Assembly (NCBI RefSeq): GCF_019320115.1 | Contig: NC_089584.1 | Location: 79,985,922-80,049,921, forward strand | Length of the DNA stretch: 64,000 nt | From: Miscanthus floridulus | Taxonomy: Eukaryota; Streptophyta; Magnoliopsida; Poales; Poaceae | Reading direction: 5' to 3' | Shown here: positions 49,501 to 59,713 of the stretch, piece by piece | How positions within the stretch are numbered: the stretch's first letter is position 1 | Layout: the number at the start of each line of letters is the position of its first letter | Translations under genes and position numbers: made by a program | The notes under the pieces: model-generated | Told to the model about the DNA's origin: nothing | The model's input: only the letters and a program-made list of their open reading frames with translations | Database searches by the model: none

Positions 49501-50401
49501 GGTGCTACGGTAGAAGGAAGGGGAGGGGGAGGCGGGCGAGATTGGTCACCTTCCATGCGGGCGCGGTGGCCTAACGGCTTGCTGTGCATGGCATGCGCCA
49601 TCGCCGGGGCGAAGGAAGGAAAGGGAGTGCGCGGGGAAGGAAAGGAAGGGGAAGGAAGGGAGCGGGGCCAGCTGATGGGTGGGGCTAGTGATGTAGTGAG
49701 GGAGAAGAGGGCAATGTGCGTGCGAGCGTGGGCACTGGCGGTGAAGGCCGAAGCAAGCCACAGCGCCGAGCTGGGCTGCGCGGGCACGCGCATGCGGTGT
49801 GGAGGAACGACGCGAGCAACGGGCCATGAGTGGGAAGGCCGTGCGCGGGAGGAAGGGAAGGAGGGGGAGGCGCTAGCTAGGCCACCAGTAGGCCAGCGCG
49901 ACCGGGCTACGCACAAAGGAGGCTAGGCTGGTTCTGGGGCTAGGCTGGAAAAGGAAGAAAGAGAGGTTTTCAAAATCAAATCATTTTCTATTTCTAGTTT
50001 CCAAATCCAAGCCAAATTCAAATGTAAACGAAATCAAAATTGAATATGTTTTCAAATATACTTTTCAACTCAAACATAAATGAGCAATTTTGGTAAGTTT
50101 TCAAAAATAAATTTTACCACTTTTTAAATCCTTTTATTTTCAAAATTTCTTTTCTTTTATTTCAAAGCCATTTTTAATTTCATTTGCAAAAGAAATTTAA
50201 ACCATTTTGAATTTTCAATCAAAACCTCTCAATTAAATAAATCAAATGCAATAGCATGCATGCTCAAACATGTTGCTACCTTATGATGAATTTTAATTTC
50301 ATGAAATTTTATTTTCCTATGTTTTCATGAGCACAACAAAAAAATTCAAAATTACCTCTATTTACACCTATTTCAAAAGGAGGAAATTTTAGGGTGTTAC
50401 A
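46519..50401 (-). repeat. 3' LTR of element E (3.88 kb)
   Basis: Ends TGTAACACCC and GGGTGTTACA are perfect 10-bp inverted repeats. A GC-rich island at about 48650-49930 lies in an otherwise AT-rich LTR. On the minus strand the island is CT-rich then GC-rich, as in other LTRs of this group, and it produces long spurious frames (for example 49404-49916). A C run occurs at about 47251. Confidence 0.9.
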
Positions 50402-50420
50402 ATTCTACCCCCCGTAAGAT
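50402..50420 (-). promoter_or_regulatory. Polypurine tract of element E
   Basis: Minus-strand ATCTTACGGGGGGTAGAAT lies immediately before the 3' LTR and would prime plus-strand DNA synthesis. Confidence 0.75.
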
Positions 50421-50730
50421 AAATCTCGTCCGAGATTTGAAAAAGGCTAGGGACAAGGAAGGGAGACAGAACTAGGAATAGAACTCAGATAAACATTCCA
50501 ACATCTCAACTTGCATTGTAAACCAGCTTAACAAGTTACACATGTCTCATCTCCAAAGCTCAAGAACAAAAAGATTTGGCTGCACGGACTACCCCCTTAA
50601 GTTGAGGGATACAACTGTCTTGAATACATAAACTTTAAACTCAAGGGCATAACCAAACTTCATATGACACCCTGGTTTTTTTGTCTTTCTTGACTGTCCA
50701 AAGCCCATCTTGACTTCTAACGTGATTATG

Positions 50731-52468
50731 TTACACCTCAAAGAGATGAGGACAATCTATCTTCATTTGATCCTCATTTTCCCAAGTTGCATCTTCCTTT
50801 GATTGGTTACACCATTGAACTTTACACACTTTAAGCACACTTCCCATAAGAGTTCCCTAGGCTCTTTCTAAGATCCTAACTGGATAATCATCATAAGTAT
50901 AATCATCTGTCGGATAGAGCTCCTCCAAGGGTGTTTGTTCCTCTACACCATCATATGGAAACTCACAGTCCACTTTACTATCCTCAGTGTTCACACCTTC
51001 TAATAGATCATTCCCATTGTCATATTCCTTAGGTGAAGGTTGAATACCCTCATACTCAATTCTTTCTCCTGATGGTGTGGTTAGAAGCACTTGAACGTTG
51101 GGCATACTTGATCACTCCTTTACATGTAGACATCCATCCCATTCCAAGAATAACATCAATGTCCACTAACTCTAATACAATAAGGTTTGCTTCAAATTTT
51201 ACCCCCTTTATGTCAAGACTAACTCTTGGGCATATGCGGTTTGCCTTCATTTCTCCTCCTAGGGACTTAACTATCACTGGTTTCCTCATTGGAAGTATAG
51301 TTATCTTATGGTCTTTTACGTATGCACTAGAGATAAATGAATGTGACGCACTGGGGTCAAACATCACCATAGCAGTGGCTGAGCTTACTATAATCAAACC
51401 ATATACGACCTCCTTAGCTCCATGAGTGGTAATCATATCCACATTGTTCAAACTTCCAAGGATGTAATATCTCTTTAACTTATTTCCATGCACCTGCTTC
51501 CTATGGACATTCTGTTCTGGCTCTTGTTGCGGTTGATTCTGGCCTTGATTGTTTTTGACAAACTTCTCAAGATAATTGTTCTCATAATGTTCAGTCTCAC
51601 CACAATCATAACCTTTCTCACTAGTAGGTGTATTTGTCTTCATGAAGGTGATAGTAGGAGATGACAAACATGGCTCTTGAGGGCTAACCTGTTGCACTTC
51701 ATCATTGGGTTGCTGATACTGATTCTGATCTGTACTCACAAGTAGATTCATAGGATGTGACTGATATTCTGGTTTCATAGCGAACCGAGGATGCGTGTTT
51801 CTTAACTGGCATTGAAGATCACATTTTCTCTTCTTCTCTTCCATCTCTCGACATAGTTGCAAATCAGCATTCAGTCCTTTCAAAAAGCATTTCTATTTCT
51901 TAGCATCACTATCTACCTCTCCTAGAGCATAGCGTGACAATTGAGTGAACCGATTATGATACTCACACACTGATATGGATCCTTGCTTGAGAGCCTGAAA
52001 CTCATCTTGCTTGAGTTCTACCTCACCTGCGGGAATGTGGTACGTCTTGAAATTCTTCATGAATTCCTACCAGGTGATCTGTCTAGCATTGTTGGGACGT
52101 CCATACTAGTAAGACTCCCACCAGTCTTGTGCTACACCCTAGAGTTGGCCAGATGCAAAAAACACCTTCTCCTGGTCATCACAATGGGCTATGTCTAGTT
52201 GTCGCTCCATAGCTCTATGCCAATCATCAACTTCTAGTGGGTCGCTTGCATGAGAGAATGTCGGTGGGTGTCCCATCAGAAATTCACCATGCTTGTCAAT
52301 AGGTGGTGTTTCTTGTGGATTGTCCAACACACTCTGAGCAATGGTCTGTAATAGCTGAGTCTATGTCATCAAAGCTTGCTCTATAGTTGGGGGACTTGAT
52401 GGCGATGGATTAGAAGTGGGAACCTTCCTTCCAACATCTTGTGAAGCACTTCTCCTGGTAGAGGCCAT
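50731..52468 (-). pseudogene. Element E gag-protease joined to a chromodomain-like tail
   Basis: The ATG at 52468 opens MASTRRSASQDVGRK. The Gag core follows (HPPTFSHASDPLEVDDWHRAM, then DDQEKVFFASGQL, then LKQDEFQALKQGSISVCEYH). A degenerate zinc knuckle (DCGETEHYENNY) precedes a retropepsin-like domain (AMVMFDPSASHSFIS, where the usual DSGAS is altered, and DVILGMGWMSTCKGVI). After a one-base frameshift near 51090 the frame reads TPSGERIEYEG and runs through an acidic linker straight into YPVRILERA. After one TAG (50857) comes KVCKVQWCNQSKEDATWENED, then PHLFEV and stop. The last block is the chromodomain-type end of gypsy integrase. Everything between protease and integrase C-terminus is missing. 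Confidence 0.8.
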
Positions 52469-53497
52469 CTATTTCCAACATATATGCATTAGGATTCAGT
52501 CATTCATAGCATTCTTTACTATAGTTTCAAGAGATGACAAGATAGGATTGATAGTAGGAAAGACTAGAGAAAACCCCAACCATCGAGATATCCAATTCTT
52601 CCACATGAAACACTAGAATGCAAGAAAACTCATCTTGCAAACCCTTCAACTTGGCTACCCCCCTTAAGAAAAGTCAACTAGGGCACACAAAAGGGTAGCT
52701 TGCACTTCCTTAAAAATGAGCCAATTAACATAAAGATGTCCTAACATTCTAGAGAAACTCCTCTACATAAGCAAGAACATCTAGTCTGAGAATTCTCGAG
52801 AGCGGGAAAACAGTAGTGCAATAAAATAGTTGTAACTCTCATTTCGTGAATCCAATAGAGTTTTAGCTTATACCATTGGAAAGCTCATCAATTCCTCTAC
52901 AACTTCCATGTAGAACATTTTTCTATATTCCACAGTTCAGTTGGTCAAAAACGGTGCACGACCAAAATTGTCTTAGGTTTTTGATAGAACAAATACATCA
53001 TCTTGTGAATTTCGTAACTCCCAAACTAGAATAGCTATAAGGGTGGTTCTTATAGTCAAAGAAAGATATTGAAGTCTACTATTGTCTAGAATTTTCCCAT
53101 GATTTTTGGTTGTCCAAGAATAGAGATACTAGGTGATAAGGATAGGCTATTTCGAAAGTATAGGACAAAGTAAACAGGGGATAAGCGAAACCCAACTATT
53201 TATTTCATTCATCCTTATGCCTTAGGCCTATAAACTAAATGAAACTGTGGACAAAAACCCACAAGATCATTGCACTCATTACAAAGATTCAACTCAAGCA
53301 TTATCATAAAGACAATTCAATCTAGCACTAAAGGTTCACAAGCCACACATAAGGACTATTGACTTGACTCAACTTCGACACTAGCGCTTTTATTCCATAG
53401 GGACAAACTCCTAATTCTTAAGAATGACATGATTACAGGGACATCTAGGTAACATCTCTTGCATGGGAGTGACATGTCATCCACTACATCAATTTCA

Positions 53498-54325
53498 TCA
53501 TGGGTTTCCTTTGTATTGTGTGTCACTATCACTTGCTCGTGGTAGTCCTGTATGGACCTGACTCTGGCTACCTCCATGGTATAATGGTTGATTCTTCCAT
53601 GGACAAGATTTAACATAATGTCCTTCCTATTGGCAATGATGACACCTTCTCTTAGTTGGATCTTTTGTGATGTCATACTCGATGAAATTGTTGCTTGGTG
53701 TTTTGTCAGCTTTTTGACTCTGAAGATTCATCTTGGTTTGTCTGATCTGTTTTCTAGCTTGCTTGGTCTTTCGAGGTTGAAACTCCTTATAGGTGATAGT
53801 CCACCCATCTATGCATACCTCATGTGAAGTAGTTTTAGCTTGAGAAGCTTCTAACTCTTTACATTTTAGATTCATCTGACTAGGGATCAGAGCTAGATGT
53901 GACAAATCCAAATGTTGATTGCTTCCCAATACTTTCTCCAGTGAATTTGCCTTCCTCTTTTTATCCACATTGGTCTCACAGCATGGGTTCACCTCGACTT
54001 TTCCTTGATTTGACTTGTTTCGAAGACAGGGAAAACCATAGTGCATGCAACATTGACATTGATACTGACTTCCGAGCATCTTACTGCTGATACCACCATT
54101 GGTTCTCATATTCTTCCAAGCCTCTATGACTTGTCTCTTTACTGGTCCCTTTGGTATGTTGGTTTGACCTTGTGGCAAGCACTGCTGAGAACTTCTGGAC
54201 TGATTCATTCCTTCTAGTATTTGCTTTTGCATAGCGAATAGCTTTTCCTTATCAAATGCAATCAAGGGTGGCATAGCTTGGTCCTCCTGTTCTCTGATGT
54301 TGGCAGTTATCTTGTTACGATCCAT
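53498..54325 (-). pseudogene. Extra ORF of element E, next to the primer site, ending in a CCHC knuckle
   Basis: The ATG at 54325 (MDRNKITANIREQEDQ) is about 175 nt from the primer site and upstream of gag. The frame is open for 232 codons to a TAG at 53627. The same frame beyond the stop completes CHHCQ-stop-EGHYVKSC, a CCHC zinc knuckle interrupted at one residue, and ends near 53500. Other features are a Cys cluster (CQCCMHYGFPC) and a Lys/Arg/Gln-rich stretch (RKTKQARKQIRQTK). I recognise no family. An additional ORF before gag is known in some plant gypsy groups such as Ogre, but similarity to that protein was not tested. Confidence 0.65.
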
Positions 54326-54500
54326 CTAATAGACCAAGAAAAGATTTAGAATTAAGACAAGTCTTATAATAGAACAGAGGCCAGAACAAGCAAAACTTTT
54401 TAGCAAACAACAAGGTTAGAGAGAAAGCATGAAGTAGGCAGAGATGAAAGCATGCTAATATGTCTAGTTCTAACTAGGCTTGCGTCATATAGTCAACATT

Positions 54501-54512
54501 GCTCTGATACCA
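54501..54512 (-). promoter_or_regulatory. Primer-binding site of element E (initiator tRNA-Met)
   Basis: Minus-strand TGGTATCAGAGC, three bases after the 5' LTR end, is the standard complement of the 3' end of plant initiator tRNA-Met. It fixes the orientation of E. Confidence 0.93.
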
Positions 54513-54515
54513 CTT

Positions 54516-55250
54516 TGTAACACCTGGTTTTAAAGACAAAACCAGATACACACTATATGTAAGCCCAGGAAGTCAAATCTCACATATAGCCACAAATAAG
54601 GGTAATATCAAAAGACAATACTTATTACATAACGTATTAGTATAAGGAATAGAACCTTAGAGTATAGACAGTGGAAAGACAACTCCGATCTTCAGGCGAA
54701 GACTGTAAATCCATAGGGACAACTGACTGGTTGACCACAAGCCTAACTCCTCCAGACTAGCAATCTGGTACCCATCCAGGATTTTTATCCAAAGTATAGA
54801 AAAGTAAAGCAACCGTAAGTACATATAGTACTCAGCAATCTAACATGGGGTTCATGAGGCTCAAATGGTTGACACTGGTTTACTGCGATTAGCTTTTAAT
54901 AGGTCATCTGTTTAAGCAATTGAGTAGCAACAAATTTATCATAAGCCCATAAACACATGATCAGGTAAACATGAATAATGAATATCATAAACAATTAACC
55001 ATTAGTGATCATCTCTATTCCAAAAGGGTTCCAAGGCCGCTCGTGTCCGTGAGCATGACTGTTATAATAGTTTTACACTCTATAGAGGTTGTACACTTTC
55101 ACTGTGAGTCATGATTTACCCTTTTGCCTGGGGTGATCAGCCTCTTGACCCACTACCTAGGAAGGTTGGTAGGGTTCACTATGAAGCCTTTCAAAAGTTC
55201 GTCTAACAAGTTAGAGCCGCTAAGGTTTCCCCATTAATAAGCATGAACCC
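54516..55250 (-). repeat. 5' LTR of element E, partial
   Basis: Starts TGTAACACCTGGTTTTAAAG and follows the 3' LTR colinearly until CATGAACCC at 55250, where LTR B begins. The corresponding point in the 3' LTR is AGCATGAACCC near 47250. The rest of the LTR is displaced beyond the window. Confidence 0.9.
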
Positions 55251-58200
55251 TGTAACACCCCAGGTGTTTGTCACCAGTTAAGCTATGGGTGTGAGCTCAA
55301 ACATGACATGTTAAGTGGTGATGAAGGTGTCAAAATCAAATCTACAAGAGGGAGCTCCAACTTAAACTTGGGCCATGCACATTTCCTTACATGTGGACCC
55401 TTGTTAAGTTTATGCAAGAGTAATGTTAAACATGCTTATTTTATGTACATTACATCAACAGGCGTCCATCTTGACCCGTGGAAAAGTTTCACGAAGTTCG
55501 GAATCAAGAAGTCGCATGAAATGATGAGTTACATTCTTGCTTGAATTGCGCTAGTAAGTGAAGGGAATTATAGGCCATCAACCAAACCTTGCTACCTTTC
55601 CCAAATGACTCTAATTGAACTCCACAACAAAAGTCATGAAGGGTTCGTGTTGAGCAGAGATCAAGAAAATGCATCAATCGGTCTAAAACTTAGATTTAAG
55701 CTTTACCGTGATGCTACTTTGACTTGGTTTGAACTGTGGCTTGCATTCTTTGCATGGTAGTGGAACCTAAATAAAAGTTGGAGTCCATGTTATGTACAAC
55801 AAACTTTATTTTTGGACCAAGAGCTAGATCAGCTTGTAAGTAAGTCAAACCATGGCTCAAACTTTGAATCAGCAGCTGTTTTCAGCACTTGAAATTTTTC
55901 TAAGTCTGGGAATGGGAATTTCAGATTCAGGTTAGCTTATTTGGTGCTCTGTATCTCCCAAACCAGGCCAAACCAATTCATGAACCTTTAATAGAAGTTG
56001 TAGTACTCCCATAGATATACAACTTGTATTACTGACGTTTTTGCTGAAACTGGATGGACTAGGGAGTAGAAGAGGGAGAAGAATGCAGTTTCAGTCAGCC
56101 CGTAACTGAACTGCAGAATTCAGTTTTGAGGTACCCTCCTTTCAAGATCCATATCTCCAAATCTAGGCCAACTTAGCTCTTGATCCTTAAGGCAATATTG
56201 TTCACCTCGCATATATGTACAACTTTGCCTCTTGTTCCTTGATCACAGGACCACCGGATTGGGAGTTATAGGATGGGAAAGTCGGAGTTTCAGTGGTACG
56301 TTCGAGGTAGTATTGGAAATTTGAATTCGTAGCTGCAACGTGGCCGACTGACTTCGGGCGCCGCAGGCCATGTGGCTCCTCTGAGCTGCGCTCGTTTGCC
56401 ACCTCGCCCCCTTGTGCATGTATATCGAGCACTCGCCCTGCTCTCTCAATTCACTCTCTTCCTCTCCCTTCCCATTCCTGCTCCTGCTCTCTCCAAGCCG
56501 CCGGTTAGCTCCCGTTGCCGCTCGCACTGGCTGTGGCCATGCAGCTGCTGCTGCTGCTGGACTCCCTCCTGGCATGCCACCGAGCGAAGCTCGCTGCCGC
56601 CAGCGCTGCTGCCCTCGGCCTCCCCATGCCCAGCCCCACGCTCGTGCCGTACAACGCCACTGACGTGTCGCCTCGCCACTGCCATAGCCGGCCGCCGCCG
56701 CGGCATGCCGCCTGCACACGTGGCTAGGAGGGCCATGGGCTGCAGCTGGCCGTGCCGTTGGCCAGGCGTGGCCGCGGCTACACCCTGTCGGGCCCTCCTC
56801 ACCGCTGCCGGCTCTCTCGGCCGAGCCCGGCCGGCCCAAGCCATGACCTGCTTCAGTCTGTGAAGAAGAGAACGCCAGGGACTTCGTGTGGAAATTTGAA
56901 GAAAAGGAAGGGGTTAAGTGAGGAATCCGTGACTCAGTTGAACAGTGCTAAAAAGGGTATATTTGTTTGACTTAATTTGTGAAAACTGCAGGGATTACGA
57001 TGCAAGATTTACATTCTTTTCTCTGGTTTTTACAGATTTGGATTATCAACTTTGAAAACTCATAGTAATTAGTAGGGATGAAAATGGTACAGATATTTTC
57101 CGACCGTATTCGAAACCGAATCTGTTTAGAGGGGTTGAGATCTGTCCGTATCCGAGTCCGGATATCCAACATCCGATACCGTATTCGTATCCGAATACTC
57201 AAATCGCATATTTATGATGTCGATATCCAATCGTATCCTATCCGACATAGTTGACACTATTCGTATTCGAATCCGAATCCGGACAGAAATACGAAAACAA
57301 ATGTAATATCGGTGATATCCGTCCGTATCCGATCCGTTTTCATCCCTAGTAATTAGTAGAAAAATTGTAAAATAGTAAATGAGGACTTTTCATAATCCTT
57401 GTGAAATTATCTATGCAGTAGATCTATAATATGGCATGTTTTAGTTTAAAGTTTTAGCTGTAAAAATGGATTTGTGCAGTTAGGGTTTGAATGTTAGTCT
57501 TACTTGTCCTTTTTCATAACTATAGTTATTTTGCTCAAATAAATGTGAAATTTTTATGGAGTGCTCATCAGGTGATTGTTGTTGTCTGGTAAAAAGTTCA
57601 GGAGTTTAGGATTTATATTTTAAGAGTTATAAAAATAACAATTGCCCTATATTGCTTTGCTCCTACTCTGAACAGTTCTGCATGTTTGAATTAATTGGCT
57701 CAGTTAAGTTATGAATCATGACTTGATGAAAATACATGAGTTGTAGTACTTTTATTAAGCTTTTCAAAAAGCTAAATATCATGATTTTTGGTTAAGTAGA
57801 TCTTGAGTTATAGTTGCTTAAATCTCTGTGGCTGTTTTTGCCCAAACCCAGATAGGGTTCCTTGTTCTTACTGTGGGGCCTTATTAATAGTAGAATTAGC
57901 TTTAGGTGTTTCTAACAAAGTTGTTTATAATTTGTTAAGATTTCTAAAAAGTCTAGAACCATATTTATTGGACATGTATAACTTCATTTATAGCTGTTTA
58001 AAGTGGCATATCATTTTCTGTCCATGTTTTAGACAGAGATGCATTCATTGGATTAATTGACCTTGTTATATGAAGAATCATCTTAAGATGATAATAATAA
58101 AGTTGTAGATAACTCACCTAACTAGCTGGTGTTAAATTTTCATGGCATGTGGCCAAATAGTTTGTGAGTTATGACTGTTCTAAGTTGGTCTTCAGAAATT

Positions 58201-59713
58201 GTAGCTCTCTAGAATTTCTGGACCAGATTTGATAAATGTGCCTGTTTGACCTTGTTAACTTTGGAATCATGCTGAGAGGTTTAAATATGAATTGTAGAAA
58301 ATTTCATAAGATTTCCAGATTGTCTTGTTGCATGTCTTTTGGATTAGTACAACTCCTGTTATGAGTAAAATTAGCTGCTGCTGTTGCAGCCTTGACTCTA
58401 TGATTGATGTGAATAACTTGTTTGCTTGATATGAGTTGATGTGATGATTTAGATGCTAGGTTAATTAAGATAACTTGTTAGTTGCAGGTGCTAGGCCCTT
58501 AACTGAAGATGAGCAATTGTATATTAGGTTGTCTAAACTTGGTAAGTTAAAGTGATTTGAATAGAACTTAAGTAAACTAATATGCCATGCTTGATGTACT
58601 TGCTATCTCGATGTTTGGTTTGATGTGAATAGCTTGCTCTCTAGGTACTCATGTCATGTGGTGTATCCTTGTGCTTGTCTTCAATGTTTCATGTGATGCG
58701 TCTTTTATTACCATTCCCCGCATTCATACACTTGCATCGTGCATCTCAATTAGGTACGCTAGATGAACCACGTGCCGGATGGGATGTTGGAGCCGAACCC
58801 GAGGAAGGTGCATGGTGAACCTATCCCGAAGATGGAAGGACTTAGCGAGTGTCATCTAACAAACACTGACCTAGTGTTGGATTCCAGGCAAGCCCCGGAG
58901 CATTCTAAGCCTCCCATGTTTTTACAAATATCTTGAGTATCTTTTATTGTTGATAATGCATTAAGTATAGGAATTGGTTGGAACCAATTGTTGCATTATA
59001 TCCTTACCTTGTCTAGATAAAATCCTATGAATCCTAATTAAGTGTAGGATCGAATGATGCTTAGCTATGCTTAGACCGGTAGAAGTCGGGTGATTTCCTG
59101 TCACCTACGAGATGTAGGATGAGCTCTGGTCACGGTTGGCTATAATTGCTATCATGGAAAAGAGCCATGTGTTAATAATGAAAAGAGACCGGGCGAGATG
59201 ACGGTAGTGCAGCAACAAGGCATGGAGGTCTTGGGTGTGAATCTATCCCCGTCTGTGTCGGTTAAGGACCGATTCGCTGTATGTCCTCATGTCATGTTGA
59301 ACGCATGCCTATCACTTAGTTGGCCGGATAACTCGTTCCGACCATGAAGCCGAGTAGCCCAACTCAGGCCAGGAATCAAAAAGTGAAACTGCGCACCCTG
59401 GAGGTAGTAAGGATGTGTGGGGAGCCATTGGCATAAGTCCTAGGTGAGATTGACCACCTGGCAGAGTGGACTCCCTGAGGGTGAGGGGCTGGGTGGACCC
59501 GCGATTCCTGAGTTGTACCAAAGGTGACCCAAGGAAACCATTGATCAGGTTGATTGGGTTTGTGTTAGGAATACCCCTCCAGCTAGATAGGAATCGATTC
59601 GAATCGCCGTCTCTCCCGGATAGTGAGAACTTGACTGAGCAGCGGCAACGTAGATTCACTAAATTTAAAGATATGGTTAAATGATGATTATGATGATTAT
59701 TATGATAATGAGC
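55251..59713 (+). mobile_element. LTR B, partial; same family as solo LTR A
   Basis: Starts TGTAACACCCCAGGTGTTTGTCACC and matches A in reverse complement along its length, for example GACTTGATGAAAATACATG and AGGCAAGCCCCGGAGCATTC. It is cut at 59713 by element C; about 0.7 kb more would be expected on the other side, outside the window. The core promoter is probably near TATATCG (56421), followed by a CT-rich stretch and a GC-rich island (56340-56870) with spurious long frames. Whether B is a solo LTR or part of a full element cannot be seen. Confidence 0.82.
57073..57348. mobile_element. hAT-type MITE (276 bp) inside LTR B
   Basis: TIRs TAGGGATGAAAATGG (left) and CCGTTTTCATCCCTA (right) are 15-bp inverted repeats with one mismatch, flanked by a perfect 8-bp duplication GTAATTAG (57065-57072 and 57349-57356). 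The inside is rich in TCCGTATCCGA/TCGGATAC motifs in both orientations. An 8-bp duplication and these ends indicate the hAT superfamily. Confidence 0.92.

Larger units (their letters stand above)
46519..55250 (-). mobile_element. Element E: pol-deleted Ty3/gypsy chromovirus relative
   Basis: 3' LTR at 46519-50401 and the start of the 5' LTR at 54516-55250, where B interrupts it. By eye the two LTRs are about 93% identical over their first 350 bp. On the minus strand the order is 5' LTR, tRNA-Met primer site, extra zinc-knuckle ORF (54325 to about 53500), gag-protease-chromodomain tail (52468-50731), polypurine tract, 3' LTR. Reverse transcriptase, RNase H and integrase core are absent. The left flank pentamer is GCATA; the right flank is outside the window. 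E interrupts the gag of D. Confidence 0.88.

Noticed and set aside
49404..49916. Minus-strand 170-codon frame
   Set aside because: Lies in the GC-rich island of the E LTR; low-complexity translation, open on both strands.
56372..56863. Plus-strand 163-codon frame
   Set aside because: GC-rich island of LTR B; not conserved in the corresponding island of LTR A, so unlikely to be a protein gene.
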